Of a stretch of DNA of 64,000 nucleotides, positions 1-9,300 are shown in pieces (the stretch's first letter is position 1; every line of letters begins with the position of its first letter). The position numbers and the translations under genes were made by a program. Origin of the DNA: JAXMEB01 sp046348545 (GTDB lineage Bacteria; Pseudomonadota; Gammaproteobacteria; Berkiellales; Berkiellaceae); assembly GCA_046348545.1 (NCBI GenBank), contig JAXMEB010000003.1:372001-436000 (forward strand), written 5' to 3'. The notes below the pieces were generated by a model, which searched no databases, had not been told where the DNA came from, and was given only the letters and a program-made list of their open reading frames with translations.

Positions 1-355
1 CCTTCAAAAGCGTCTCGCTTGCATCGCTTGAAACGAGTTCAAAAGGACTGGTTAGTGTTAAGCGTTCTCTGACAGGTCGGCTATCGGGGCCATAGGCTAA
101 CGTGCGCGTTTCCCATTGTTCTCTATTAAGCTTCAAAATGGGGGCCGGCAGTTCAGATGTGGTTTGAATCCGCGAGGCCTTTAACGCTTTGAGAACCACT
201 TGATGCAATCCATCAGTTGGAATCGAATTAAACGCTAACGCTGGAATGTGTTGAGAAAGGTTCATCTGATGTCCACGCAAATGAAAACCACAACCAATCA
301 AAGAGATTAGCCACAGACTGATGAAGAAGATGCGGCAGGATTTTGTGAAATGCAC
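1..355 (-). CDS. lptE: LPS-assembly lipoprotein LptE (3' end outside the window)
   Basis: Outer-membrane lipoprotein that plugs LptD and helps place lipopolysaccharide on the cell surface. Reading the minus strand from a GTG at 355 gives a hydrophobic signal segment followed by a lipobox around LISLIGCGFHLRG, the classic LptE N-terminus in which the cysteine is lipidated and GFxLRG follows. About 118 residues are visible and the frame stays open to the window edge. The GTG starts one base after the leuS stop, so the two are probably translationally coupled, as in the usual leuS-lptE-holA order. The start is my choice; no ATG lies closer to the signal peptide. Confidence 0.85.
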   Translation of the reverse strand, partial: MHFTKSCRIFFISLWLISLIGCGFHLRGHQMNLSQHIPALAFNSIPTDGLHQVVLKALKASRIQTTSELPAPILKLNREQWETRTLAYGPDSRPVRERLTLTSPFELVSSDASETLLK

Positions 356-356
356 G

Positions 357-2837
357 TTACCCCACCACAATGTTAATCAGTTTTTTGGGAACTACGATAA
401 CTTTTTTAATCGCTTTACCCTCAATAAAAGGTTTCACTTTTTCATGATTCTGGGCAGCTTCTTCGATATCCCTTTGAGCCATTTGGATGGGGACCGTGAT
501 TTGCCCACGTAGTTTTCCATTAACTTGGATAACCATTTCAATTTCATCTCGCACAAGTGCTGTCTTGTCGAGGACAGGCCAAGGTTCGTTCATCAGTAAT
601 CCAGTGTGCCCTAAAGCCTGCCAAAGCGATTGGGTGAGATGGGGTACGATAGGGGACAGTAAGCGTAAAATAACGTCAATCGCCTCTTGCTTTAAAAGCC
701 GATCGGTTTCACCTCGAAGCGCTATTTCGCTGATGTGATTGACCAGCGTCATGATGGCAGCAATTGCTGTATTATAGGTAAAGCGCCTTTCCATATCATC
801 AGTGACTTTTTCAATTGTTTCATGGATCAACCGACGAGTCATTTTCTGACCGTCATTCAGGTCTGATACTGATAGCGGATGACCTTCAGCTGCTTTTTCT
901 TCATTGATGTATTGCGACACAAGCTTCCAAAGTCGTCGTAAGAAGCGATGCGCCCCTTCAACCCCTTGATCAGACCATTCCAAAGCTTGTTCAGGGGGGG
1001 CTGTGAACAGAATAAACAAACGAAGAGTATCTGCTCCATAGCGATCAATCAGCATTTGCGGATCGACGGTGTTGCCCTTTGATTTAGCCATTTTAGCACC
1101 ATCTTTCAGCACCATGCCTTGCGTTAATAGACGGGTAAAGGGCTCATCAGATTGAACCAAACCTAAATCTCGAATCACTTTATGGAGAAACCGTGAATAA
1201 AGTAAATGCAAAATCGCATGTTCAATTCCACCAATATACTGATCAACCGGTTCCCAATAGTTGACTCGCTCATCAAACATTTTGTTTTCTTGATCTGGGC
1301 AAGCATACCGTAAGTAATACCAAGAAGATTCAACAAAGGTGTCAAAGGTATCCGTTTCGCGCCTAGCCGGTTTACGGCACTGAGGACAATTCGTCTCATA
1401 GAAACTAGGTGTTTTCGTTAAAGGGGATGCAGAACCATCCGGTGTCAGATGTTCAGGTAATTTGACTGGCAAATCAGCTTCAGGCACTGGCACGCTGCCG
1501 CAGTCATCGCAGTAAATCATTGGGATGGGGGTGCCCCAATAGCGTTGTCTAGAAACGCCCCAATCTCTTAATCGGTAATGAATCTCTCGTTTACCCACGC
1601 CTTTTGAAATTAAATCATCGCCAATCTTTTGAAGTGCGGCTTCAGAGGTCAGTCCATCGTAAGGACCAGAATGAATTAATCGGCCTTTTTCAGTGTAAGC
1701 AGACTTTTTTAAATCAATAACGATATCAGCGGTTAAGGGGTCAATGACTTGCTTAATCGGTAAATCATATTTATGGGCAAATTCAAAATCACGTTCATCA
1801 TGTGCAGGGACGGCCATCACCGCACCCGTGCCATATTCCATTAAGACATAATTGCCAACCCAAATAGGAATAAGGTCTTGAGTAATCGGGTGTATCGCGT
1901 GAAATGGCGTTGCCATGCCTGTTTTTTCCATAGTTGCTAATTCTGCTTCTGCAACTTTCACGCGGCGACACTCTTCTAAATAGGCTTTGAGCTTTGGATT
2001 ATCTTCACTAGCGAGAATTGACAAGGGGTGTTCTGGGGCTACTGCTAGATAAGTTGCACCCATGACCGTATCTAAGCGGGTTGTGTAGACGGTAATGGGC
2101 GGCATTTCTGGTCGTTCAGATACTTTAAAATCAAAAGAAACGCCTTCAGATCGCCCAATCCAATTACGTTGCATGGTGCGTACTTGTTCTGGCCAACCCT
2201 CGAGCCGATCTAAGCAATCCAGTAATTCTTCAGCATAATCTGTTATTTTCAAAAACCACTGAGGTATTTCACGACGCTCTACTTTGGCACCCGATCGCCA
2301 ACCACAGCCATCAATGACTTGTTCGTTTGCAAGAACCGTTTGATCAACCGGATCCCAATTCACAATGGAATTTTTTCGGTAGACCAAACCTTTTTCATAC
2401 ATCTTGATGAAAAGCCATTGTTCCCAGTGATAATATTTAGGTGAGCAAGTTGCGATCTCACGATGCCAATCATAACTTAACCCTAGACGTTTCAATTGTG
2501 AGCGCATGTGATCGATATTTTGATAGGTCCATTCAGCTGGCGGCACTTTATGCTTTAAAGCCGCATTCTCTGCGGGTAAACCAAAAGCATCCCAGCCGAT
2601 GGGATGCAGTACATTTTTACCTTGCATCCGCTGAAAGCGTGCCATCACATCACCAAGGGTATAGTTTCGAACATGTCCGACATGAAGATGTCCGCTCGGA
2701 TAAGGAAACATGCATAAACAGTAGTAGGGGTCTTTATTCGGATCCTCTTTCACAGCGAATGCATCAAGGGCATCCCATTCTGCTTGGACGTCCGTTTCAA
2801 CTTGTTGTGGATGATAAAGTTCGTCTATGCTGCCCAT
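357..2837 (-). CDS. leuS: Leucyl-tRNA synthetase
   Basis: Class I aminoacyl-tRNA synthetase charging tRNA-Leu in the cytoplasm. The 826-residue product is slightly shorter than E. coli LeuS. It shows the HIGH-like signature as HVGH in YPSGHLHVGHVRNY near residue 50 and the KMSKS-type loop as KMAKSKGN near residue 581. A long CP1 editing insertion lies between, with the threonine-rich stretch VYTTRLDTVMGATY, and a zinc-ribbon-like pair of cysteines lies around CDDCGS and CPQCRK. The C-terminal anticodon-binding and tail domains are present. It is followed directly by lptE. Confidence 0.98.
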   Translation of the reverse strand: MGSIDELYHPQQVETDVQAEWDALDAFAVKEDPNKDPYYCLCMFPYPSGHLHVGHVRNYTLGDVMARFQRMQGKNVLHPIGWDAFGLPAENAALKHKVPPAEWTYQNIDHMRSQLKRLGLSYDWHREIATCSPKYYHWEQWLFIKMYEKGLVYRKNSIVNWDPVDQTVLANEQVIDGCGWRSGAKVERREIPQWFLKITDYAEELLDCLDRLEGWPEQVRTMQRNWIGRSEGVSFDFKVSERPEMPPITVYTTRLDTVMGATYLAVAPEHPLSILASEDNPKLKAYLEECRRVKVAEAELATMEKTGMATPFHAIHPITQDLIPIWVGNYVLMEYGTGAVMAVPAHDERDFEFAHKYDLPIKQVIDPLTADIVIDLKKSAYTEKGRLIHSGPYDGLTSEAALQKIGDDLISKGVGKREIHYRLRDWGVSRQRYWGTPIPMIYCDDCGSVPVPEADLPVKLPEHLTPDGSASPLTKTPSFYETNCPQCRKPARRETDTFDTFVESSWYYLRYACPDQENKMFDERVNYWEPVDQYIGGIEHAILHLLYSRFLHKVIRDLGLVQSDEPFTRLLTQGMVLKDGAKMAKSKGNTVDPQMLIDRYGADTLRLFILFTAPPEQALEWSDQGVEGAHRFLRRLWKLVSQYINEEKAAEGHPLSVSDLNDGQKMTRRLIHETIEKVTDDMERRFTYNTAIAAIMTLVNHISEIALRGETDRLLKQEAIDVILRLLSPIVPHLTQSLWQALGHTGLLMNEPWPVLDKTALVRDEIEMVIQVNGKLRGQITVPIQMAQRDIEEAAQNHEKVKPFIEGKAIKKVIVVPKKLINIVVG

Positions 2838-2920
2838 GATGTGTTCTCAACCCTCGCCTGTTCAGTAAGGAACCTAGGATATCACTCTGGGCCCTCTCGG
2901 CAAATACGTTAGTAGGATAC

Positions 2921-2949
2921 TTGAAGGGGGTAACTTAGAATGATATGGT
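2921..2949 (+). promoter_or_regulatory. Possible sigma70-type promoter for the TolC/M50 operon
   Basis: TTGAAG at 2921-2926 and TATGGT at 2944-2949 are separated by 17 bases, each matching four of six consensus positions. It lies 48 bases upstream of the preferred ATG of the five-gene operon and in the divergent gap with leuS. This is pattern matching only. Confidence 0.3.
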
Positions 2950-2996
2950 GCTTTGAGTGTAGATTCACATTAATCTGGATTATGGAAAAGGATTTC

Positions 2997-5495
2997 ATGC
3001 GTAAAGAATGTTCTATCAAGTCTTCTTACTGCAAAAGCTTAGCTGTGTTGGTTAGCTTGGTTGTAGGAGGGTGCGCGATTGCCCCAACCCCGATCTCACA
3101 ATCTGATCAAGCCGCTTTAGCAATGGTTGATAGGGCTGCTGCAGCCAGAGAGGTTGAGCCTCTTGGCGCTCGCCTTACTTTGTCTGAAGCCTTAGCGCGA
3201 GGTTTGAAATACAACTTAAATCACCGCACTCGCATGATGGAGCAAGCATTGGCCATGGGGCAGTGGGATATGTCTCGCTACGATATGCTGCCAAAACTGA
3301 TGGCAGGCGCCGGATATAATTGGCGAAACAATGAGCGCATCACCAATAGTAAAGATTCCGTCACAGGGCTACCTTCCTTAGCCAATCCATTTATTTCTTC
3401 GGAACGCATTCATACTATCACTGATTTAGGATTGACCTGGAATTTGCTTGATTTTGGTGTTAGTTATCAAGCTGCTAAACAAAATGCTGATCGTGTATTA
3501 GTGGCTGGGGAACATCGACGGAAGTCTATGCACCTTTTGATGCAGGACATTTCAACGGTCTATTGGCGAGCGGTTAGCGCTCAAAAAATAGATGGCATTT
3601 TAAGAAATACAATTCGAGAAGCTGAAGCTGCATTAGCTGACTCACAAAAAGCAGAAAATGAAAAAGTCAGGGATCCGGTCGAAGCACTTCGTTATCAACG
3701 CACGATTTTAGAAAACTTACGTATTCTTGAGAGCATTAAACGTGAGATGGCAACCGCCAAAACAGAATTAGCGGCGCTCATTAACCTGCCGCTGGGTGTG
3801 GATTATGAATTAGCAGATCCAGCCGTAGAAGAGCTGAATCCAAGACGTGCAACGATGCCGGTTGAGCGTATGGAAGAAATTGCTATTGGTAATAATGCTG
3901 AATTGAGGGCAGAATTTTATAATTCACGCATAGCCGTGGCAGAAGCTAAGAAATCAATCATGAAGCTTTTCCCCGGTATTTCTTTCAATTACGCGCGAAA
4001 GCATGATTCAGATGATTATTTAATTAATAAATCCTGGCGTGAAGCAGGTGCTCAGATTAGTTGGAATTTATTCAATTTACTCTCGATGCCGGCAACACTG
4101 CGTTACGCTGAAGCAAATAGAAAGCTGGGAGAGCAACGCCGTATGACAGCTCAAATGGCTGTGCTCGCACAAGTCCATATTTCGCGTCAGCAATATGATA
4201 GTGCATTCGCCTTGTTTAAGCGTGCGGATGCGATTTGGCGTGTTGATGAGCGTATTTATGCGCATACTAAAAGTAGAGAGTCAGCTAACGTAAAAAGTCA
4301 ACTTGATCGCGTGTTAAATGGTACTTCCGCGGTCGTTAGCTTGCTACGTCGCTATCAAGCTTTAAGTGATGTTTATGCTGCAAGCAGCACGGTTAAAGCG
4401 ACGCTAGGTGTTGATCCCCAGATTGATGATTTACAAGCAACATCACTTCAGACTTTAGCGAATCATCTTCAAAGAAATGTCGTTTCTTCGAATTGGGATG
4501 CACCTGAGCCTGAGGTTGCCGTTGCTCAAGTTCAAGTTATGCCATCAAAGCAAACACAACAAGTCGCAACAGGTACTTTTGAAGACAAAGAAACAGTTGC
4601 TGTGACCAAGCAAGAGCCTATCAAGGCATTAAGCTCAACAACGGATCCTATAAAAGCTGCGCATGCAAGCCCAATTTATCGAACGGTGGTCTCAGTGCCT
4701 TCACCTATTGAGGTGAGCACCAAACCTGTGAAGCAATTCTCTCGAGAAACTCAATCTGGCTATGGCTATACGCGGGCACATAAAACGAATGCCGAAGTTT
4801 TAGCTCAGGATAGAACAAGGATCTTGAATAGAAACACCGTCAAAACAGACATACCTTCAGAACCCATTGTTGTTAAAAAAGAGAGAGTAGGGACAACGAC
4901 AGTACCAAGATCTCAGCCAGTAAACAACGTATCTCAATACAAGCCCGAACACTCTCGAAAGCATTCGGTTTCTGGGAAGATACGAGTTTTGACCCCAACC
5001 CAAGTTGAGGCGCAAGCTAAAGCACAGTCAAAACAAGAAACTAAAACGCAAGCTGAAGGGAAATCAGTAGCGCCCATCACCAAGCCAGCGAGTGTTGTCT
5101 CTGATACCAAAATAGAAAAATCAGTTATCAAGCGCGGTGTTTCACAGAAAGTACGACTCCTGACCCCAGCCCAAGTCGAAGCGCAAGCTAAAGCGCGTCT
5201 TAAAGCAAAGCCAAAGCAAGAAATTAAAACGCAAGCTGAAGGGAAATCAGTAGCGCCCATCACCAAGCCAGCGAGCGTTGTCTCTGATACCAAAATAGAA
5301 AAACCAGTCATCAAGCGCAATATTTCTCAGAAAGTACGACTCTTGACCCCAGCGCAAGTGGAAGCAAAGCAGAAAGTCAAACATAATTCTAATAGAGAGG
5401 CCAAAGTAAAAGTCTTGACGCCTCGTGAGGTTGAAGCGGCTGAGAAAACGCGGCTTAGAGCAAACGAAAAAAAGACAGGAAAGGTTGCAACCTAA
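2997..5495 (+). CDS. TolC-family outer-membrane lipoprotein with a repetitive C-terminal extension
   Basis: Outer-membrane factor of a type I-like export or efflux machine. The ATG at 2997 is preferred over an in-frame ATG at 2940 because AAAAGG precedes it at normal spacing and it opens directly on a lipoprotein signal peptide with a VVGGC lipobox (832 residues). Residues up to about 490 match the TolC/OEP pattern of two repeated helical halves (LSEALARGLKYNLNHR; YRQTILEN-like coiled helices; TWNLLDFGVSY and SWNLFNLLS before barrel strands). The last 300 or so residues are unusual for TolC proteins: rich in Lys, Gln, Thr and Val, with near-identical repeats built on a V(R/K)xLTPxxVEA motif. 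First gene of a plus-strand operon with the adaptor, DUF4347, HlyD and M50 genes. Confidence 0.85.
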   Translation: MRKECSIKSSYCKSLAVLVSLVVGGCAIAPTPISQSDQAALAMVDRAAAAREVEPLGARLTLSEALARGLKYNLNHRTRMMEQALAMGQWDMSRYDMLPKLMAGAGYNWRNNERITNSKDSVTGLPSLANPFISSERIHTITDLGLTWNLLDFGVSYQAAKQNADRVLVAGEHRRKSMHLLMQDISTVYWRAVSAQKIDGILRNTIREAEAALADSQKAENEKVRDPVEALRYQRTILENLRILESIKREMATAKTELAALINLPLGVDYELADPAVEELNPRRATMPVERMEEIAIGNNAELRAEFYNSRIAVAEAKKSIMKLFPGISFNYARKHDSDDYLINKSWREAGAQISWNLFNLLSMPATLRYAEANRKLGEQRRMTAQMAVLAQVHISRQQYDSAFALFKRADAIWRVDERIYAHTKSRESANVKSQLDRVLNGTSAVVSLLRRYQALSDVYAASSTVKATLGVDPQIDDLQATSLQTLANHLQRNVVSSNWDAPEPEVAVAQVQVMPSKQTQQVATGTFEDKETVAVTKQEPIKALSSTTDPIKAAHASPIYRTVVSVPSPIEVSTKPVKQFSRETQSGYGYTRAHKTNAEVLAQDRTRILNRNTVKTDIPSEPIVVKKERVGTTTVPRSQPVNNVSQYKPEHSRKHSVSGKIRVLTPTQVEAQAKAQSKQETKTQAEGKSVAPITKPASVVSDTKIEKSVIKRGVSQKVRLLTPAQVEAQAKARLKAKPKQEIKTQAEGKSVAPITKPASVVSDTKIEKPVIKRNISQKVRLLTPAQVEAKQKVKHNSNREAKVKVLTPREVEAAEKTRLRANEKKTGKVAT
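4983..5375 (+). repeat. Tandem in-frame repeats in the TolC-like C-terminus
   Basis: Units begin at about 4983, 5154 and 5337, with a weaker fourth LTPREVEA motif near 5410. The spacing is 171 then 183 bases; the 12-base difference is four extra codons in the second unit. A stretch of roughly 80 bases (from about 5043 and again from 5226) is almost base-for-base identical, which points to recent in-frame duplication. Confidence 0.85.
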
Positions 5496-5514
5496 TTAAA
5501 TCAAGGAAGCATAA

Positions 5515-6300
5515 ATGAGGAAGTGCATCGTTGCACTCTGTTGGATAACGCTAGGGACAACAGCCCTAGCGGAAGAATCAATTTTAGAGAAGCAGGAAAT
5601 TAGGGCACAATTATCACCGCATCGATATACCACTTTGGCTTCAGAACTCAATGCTAAAATTAGTCAGATTACCGTGAAAGAAGGCGAGCGCTTTCAAAAA
5701 GGACAACCCTTGGTCCGATTTGATTGTGCACTTCAAGTTGCACAATTGCAGCGTGCGAAAGCAGGATTAAATTTAGCAGATAAAACCTACACCGCGAATC
5801 AACGGTTATGGCAACTTAACTCTATTGGTCAATTAGAGCTTGAAACAGCAAAAGCAGAAGTTGAAAAAAGTCGGGCTGATGTGAAGTTGATTGATACGAC
5901 ACTGCAAAAGTGCACCATACCAGCGCCGTTCTCAGGTAGGGTAGCTGAGCAAAAAATTCGTGATCAACAATTTGCACAGGCGGGGCAGCCCATATTAGAA
6001 ATTATCGATGATAGTGATTTGGAGCTTGAATTTATAGTGCCGTCTCATTGGTTGAGCTGGTTAACATTGGGACACCCACTCAAGGTCAAAATAGATGAAA
6101 CAAATGGTGAATATCCAGCGAAAATAACTCGATTGGGCGCTCGGGTCGATCCCATCAGTCAATCCATCAAAGTAGCTGCTGTGATTGAAGGAAAATACCC
6201 GGAGCTCATTGCTGGCATGAGCGGACGTATTGAATTAAAAAATAAATTAAATGCTTTATCGCAGGGAGCGCGCTATGAGACAACGGCCTCTACAACGTAA
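5515..6300 (+). CDS. RND/HlyD-type periplasmic adaptor subunit
   Basis: 261-residue periplasmic membrane-fusion (adaptor) protein, likely bridging an inner-membrane partner and the TolC-like protein. It has an N-terminal signal peptide ending near ALAEES, a split lipoyl-like domain (VKEGERFQKGQPLVRFD in the first half, PAPFSGRVAEQKIRDQQF in the second), a helical hairpin between the halves (about residues 75-125) and a beta-barrel part after residue 160. AAGGA precedes the ATG. It starts 19 bases after the tolC-like stop, and its last 26 bases overlap the start of the DUF4347 gene. No RND pump gene is nearby, so its partner is probably the HlyD or M50 protein of this operon. Confidence 0.85.
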   Translation: MRKCIVALCWITLGTTALAEESILEKQEIRAQLSPHRYTTLASELNAKISQITVKEGERFQKGQPLVRFDCALQVAQLQRAKAGLNLADKTYTANQRLWQLNSIGQLELETAKAEVEKSRADVKLIDTTLQKCTIPAPFSGRVAEQKIRDQQFAQAGQPILEIIDDSDLELEFIVPSHWLSWLTLGHPLKVKIDETNGEYPAKITRLGARVDPISQSIKVAAVIEGKYPELIAGMSGRIELKNKLNALSQGARYETTASTT

Positions 6301-9300
6301 AAGACCGGGTCTGTTTGCATTAGAAGCACGATTAATGTTTGATGGTGCTGCTGTGGATGCAGCAGCAGTTGCTGCTGATCAGCCAGCACCCGTACCTTCA
6401 GCTGCAGATGTTGATGCAAGCTCAGAGGCTACGAATGCAATAGAAACCGCACAGTCTTTTTCAGAACAACCGAGCCCAGCAACGGTAGCAGAGCTGCTTG
6501 TTCCAGGAGCAAACCTGCAGGGTGATCGACGAGAAATCGCCTTCATTGATTCTTCTGTCTACAAATGGCAATCGCTTTTGAGTGGCATGCCATCAGGGGT
6601 TGAAGTCGCGCTGATTGATGGGCGAGGCGATGGTCTGAAGCAGATGGCTAATTATCTTAGAGACCGCACTGATATTGACGCAATTCATTGGCTGGTTCAT
6701 GGACAAGCTGGGGTTGCAATTCTAGGGAATACGTATCTTGATTCAAAAACAGTTTCTACTCGTCAGACCGATCTTCAGACGATTGGCAGCGCTTTAACCC
6801 AGCAAGGTGATTTTTTATTCTACGCCTGTGATTTTGCGGCTGGTGAAACTGGATTACAACTGCTCGGAGAAATTGCGACGATTAGCGGCGCGGATGTTGC
6901 CGCTTCTCGTGATGCAACGGGTGCAGCAGCCTACGGTGGTAATTGGATTCTAGAAGAAAATATCGGATCCATAGAGGCAGAATCGTTTGTGATTGCTGAA
7001 TATGATGGAATTTTTGCGTTGCCGGGCGCGCACAGTAATACCACTAGCGGACAAGTTTTTATTGGCGGCAATTATATTGAAGTGGGCATTCAAACGACCG
7101 GCAAATTTGGAGCCTCACCAGCACCCAGTGGCTTTTTAGGCCGTCAAGGTGGTTTATCTGCTGGCATCGGCATGGTGGGTGATGCCGATGGGTTTGGTAC
7201 GGGTACGGATTTAAGAGTTGATTACTTCATGCCAGGATCGCCTGAGGAAGGATTTTACGCAGGATACAAGATTTTAGGGGTAGCCACGACGGGCAAAAAC
7301 TTTGCAAGTACTGTAACCGATACGACGTCAGGTAATACACTTGGCGCCCAAGTGATTGGTACGATTGGCGGTAATTTAAGAGTCACGCAAGATATTAGTT
7401 TTAATGTTGACGATAAGTTTTTTAAGAATATTGTAACATTAGCTAACATTGGGGCAGTGTCTCTAGATAGTGTTCGTTTTATGCGGAGCTTTGATCCAGA
7501 TAATACTGTAGATCTCAGTGGTTCATATAACACAATCAACAAGATTGAGCGAAGCATCGCCGCGGGTGATGGCATTGCCGTTGTCAGTGCAACTAGTTTA
7601 TCAGCTGATAATTACTATAATATCTCAGGAAATAAGCAAGCCAAAATTTTATATTATACAAGCGATTCAAGAGCGAGAGGAAGTTTTGCCGATTCTGGAT
7701 TAGCACCTTCGGGGATTTACGACTCAAATATATACGATAGCGCAAGGGCAAAAGATAGCACTGCAACAGTGGATGCCTATATTAGTATCGCGGTTGATGT
7801 GGGAACACTTGCTGCTGGCACTAGTACAACTTTCACGTATTATACCTCATTAGACAACAGAGATATTGGAACGATTCTCGGTGAAATTGCGTCTGCGGAC
7901 AATAAAACGTTAACGGCAATTAATGAAGATCCATCAACGAATAGCGGGCAGACCGTGACTGCCATTTTTAACTCACCCGTTGCAGTGACCAGTATTGATA
8001 ATAGCAATGGGTCATGGCAATACTCCTCCGATGGTAATAGTTGGTCTGATTTTTCTGCGACCACGGGTAGTAATGTCAATATTGAAACTACAGCGCGGCT
8101 ATTGAGTGGTTCCTATTATATTCGATTTGTGCCTAATCCTAACTTTAATGGTTCAGCAACATTCATGTATCGGGTTTGGAGTGGTAATGGGTTCACTGCG
8201 GGCGATACCACGGATGTGAGTGGCGGTGGTGCGGAGTTTAGTGCGAATGCTGCTTCGGCGAATATTTCGGTCAATGCGGTGAATGATGCGCCTACTTTGA
8301 GTGGTGCCGCACAAACGTTATCGTATGTTGAAAATAGTGGCGCAACGGCTATTGATACGGTGGTGACGGTTGCTGACGTTGATAGTGGCACCTTTAATAC
8401 CGGTTTTGTACAAGCTCAAATCACAACTAATGGAGCAGCTGAAGATCAACTTTCTGTTTTGAATATCGGGAATGCGCCCTGTCAAATCGGTGTTTCAGGT
8501 AGCACGGTGAGCTATGTTGGTGTTGCAATCGGTACGATTGATGGTGTCTTGAATGGTGTCAATAATACTGCTTTGAAAATTACGCTGAACAATAATGCCT
8601 CGACAGCAGCCGTGCGTGCATTGATTCGAGCCATTGCTTACCGCAATACTTCTGAGCATCCTTCAACACTCAGCCGTACTGTGACGTTTACTTTCAATGA
8701 TGGTGGGAATACGGGTAGCGGAGGTGCATTGCAAACCACACGTACAGCAACGATCAACATTACACGAGCCAACGATGCACCTGTCAATGATGTTGCTCCC
8801 AGTTTTACGGGTGGACAGCGCGCTCTTTCAACTTTGCGCCAAGATGGTGTTTTAACGGCTAATATTGGAACTTGGCATGATGTAGATTTGACCGACACCA
8901 TTACTTATCGGTATCAATGGCAAGTTGCAGATGATGCGCTGGGTACGAATCTTACTGATATTTCCGGCGCAACGAGTGTCAATTACACGATTCCTGCTTC
9001 ACTCATTGGAAAGTATATTCGTGTTAGAGTTTTTGGTAGTGATGGAATCGCAGAGACCGCTGCAAGCAGTACTTATACCCAAGTAACGAATATTGATCCA
9101 GTCGGCCATGGACCTTTGGTAAACCAACGAATAACTGAAAGCGTTGGATTAACTTATCGATTGCCGACAGGCGTCTTTACAGATGCAAATACTGAAGACA
9201 CCTTATATTACTCAGCCACTTTAGAAAGTGGGGCACCATTGCCAGGTTGGCTTCGATTTGATCCGGTTACGCTCGCTTTTTCCGGCACACCGTCAGGCTC

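Noticed and set aside
2441..2839. 132-codon plus-strand frame antisense to leuS
   Set aside because: Antisense shadow of a clear housekeeping gene.
2940..2996. Upstream ATG starts of the TolC-like gene at 2940 and 2982
   Set aside because: They add an aromatic-rich leader before the lipoprotein signal peptide and lack a spaced ribosome site; 2997 has one.
4934..5320. 128-codon minus-strand frame in the TolC-like gene
   Set aside because: It mirrors the tandem repeat of the sense gene; no start signal.
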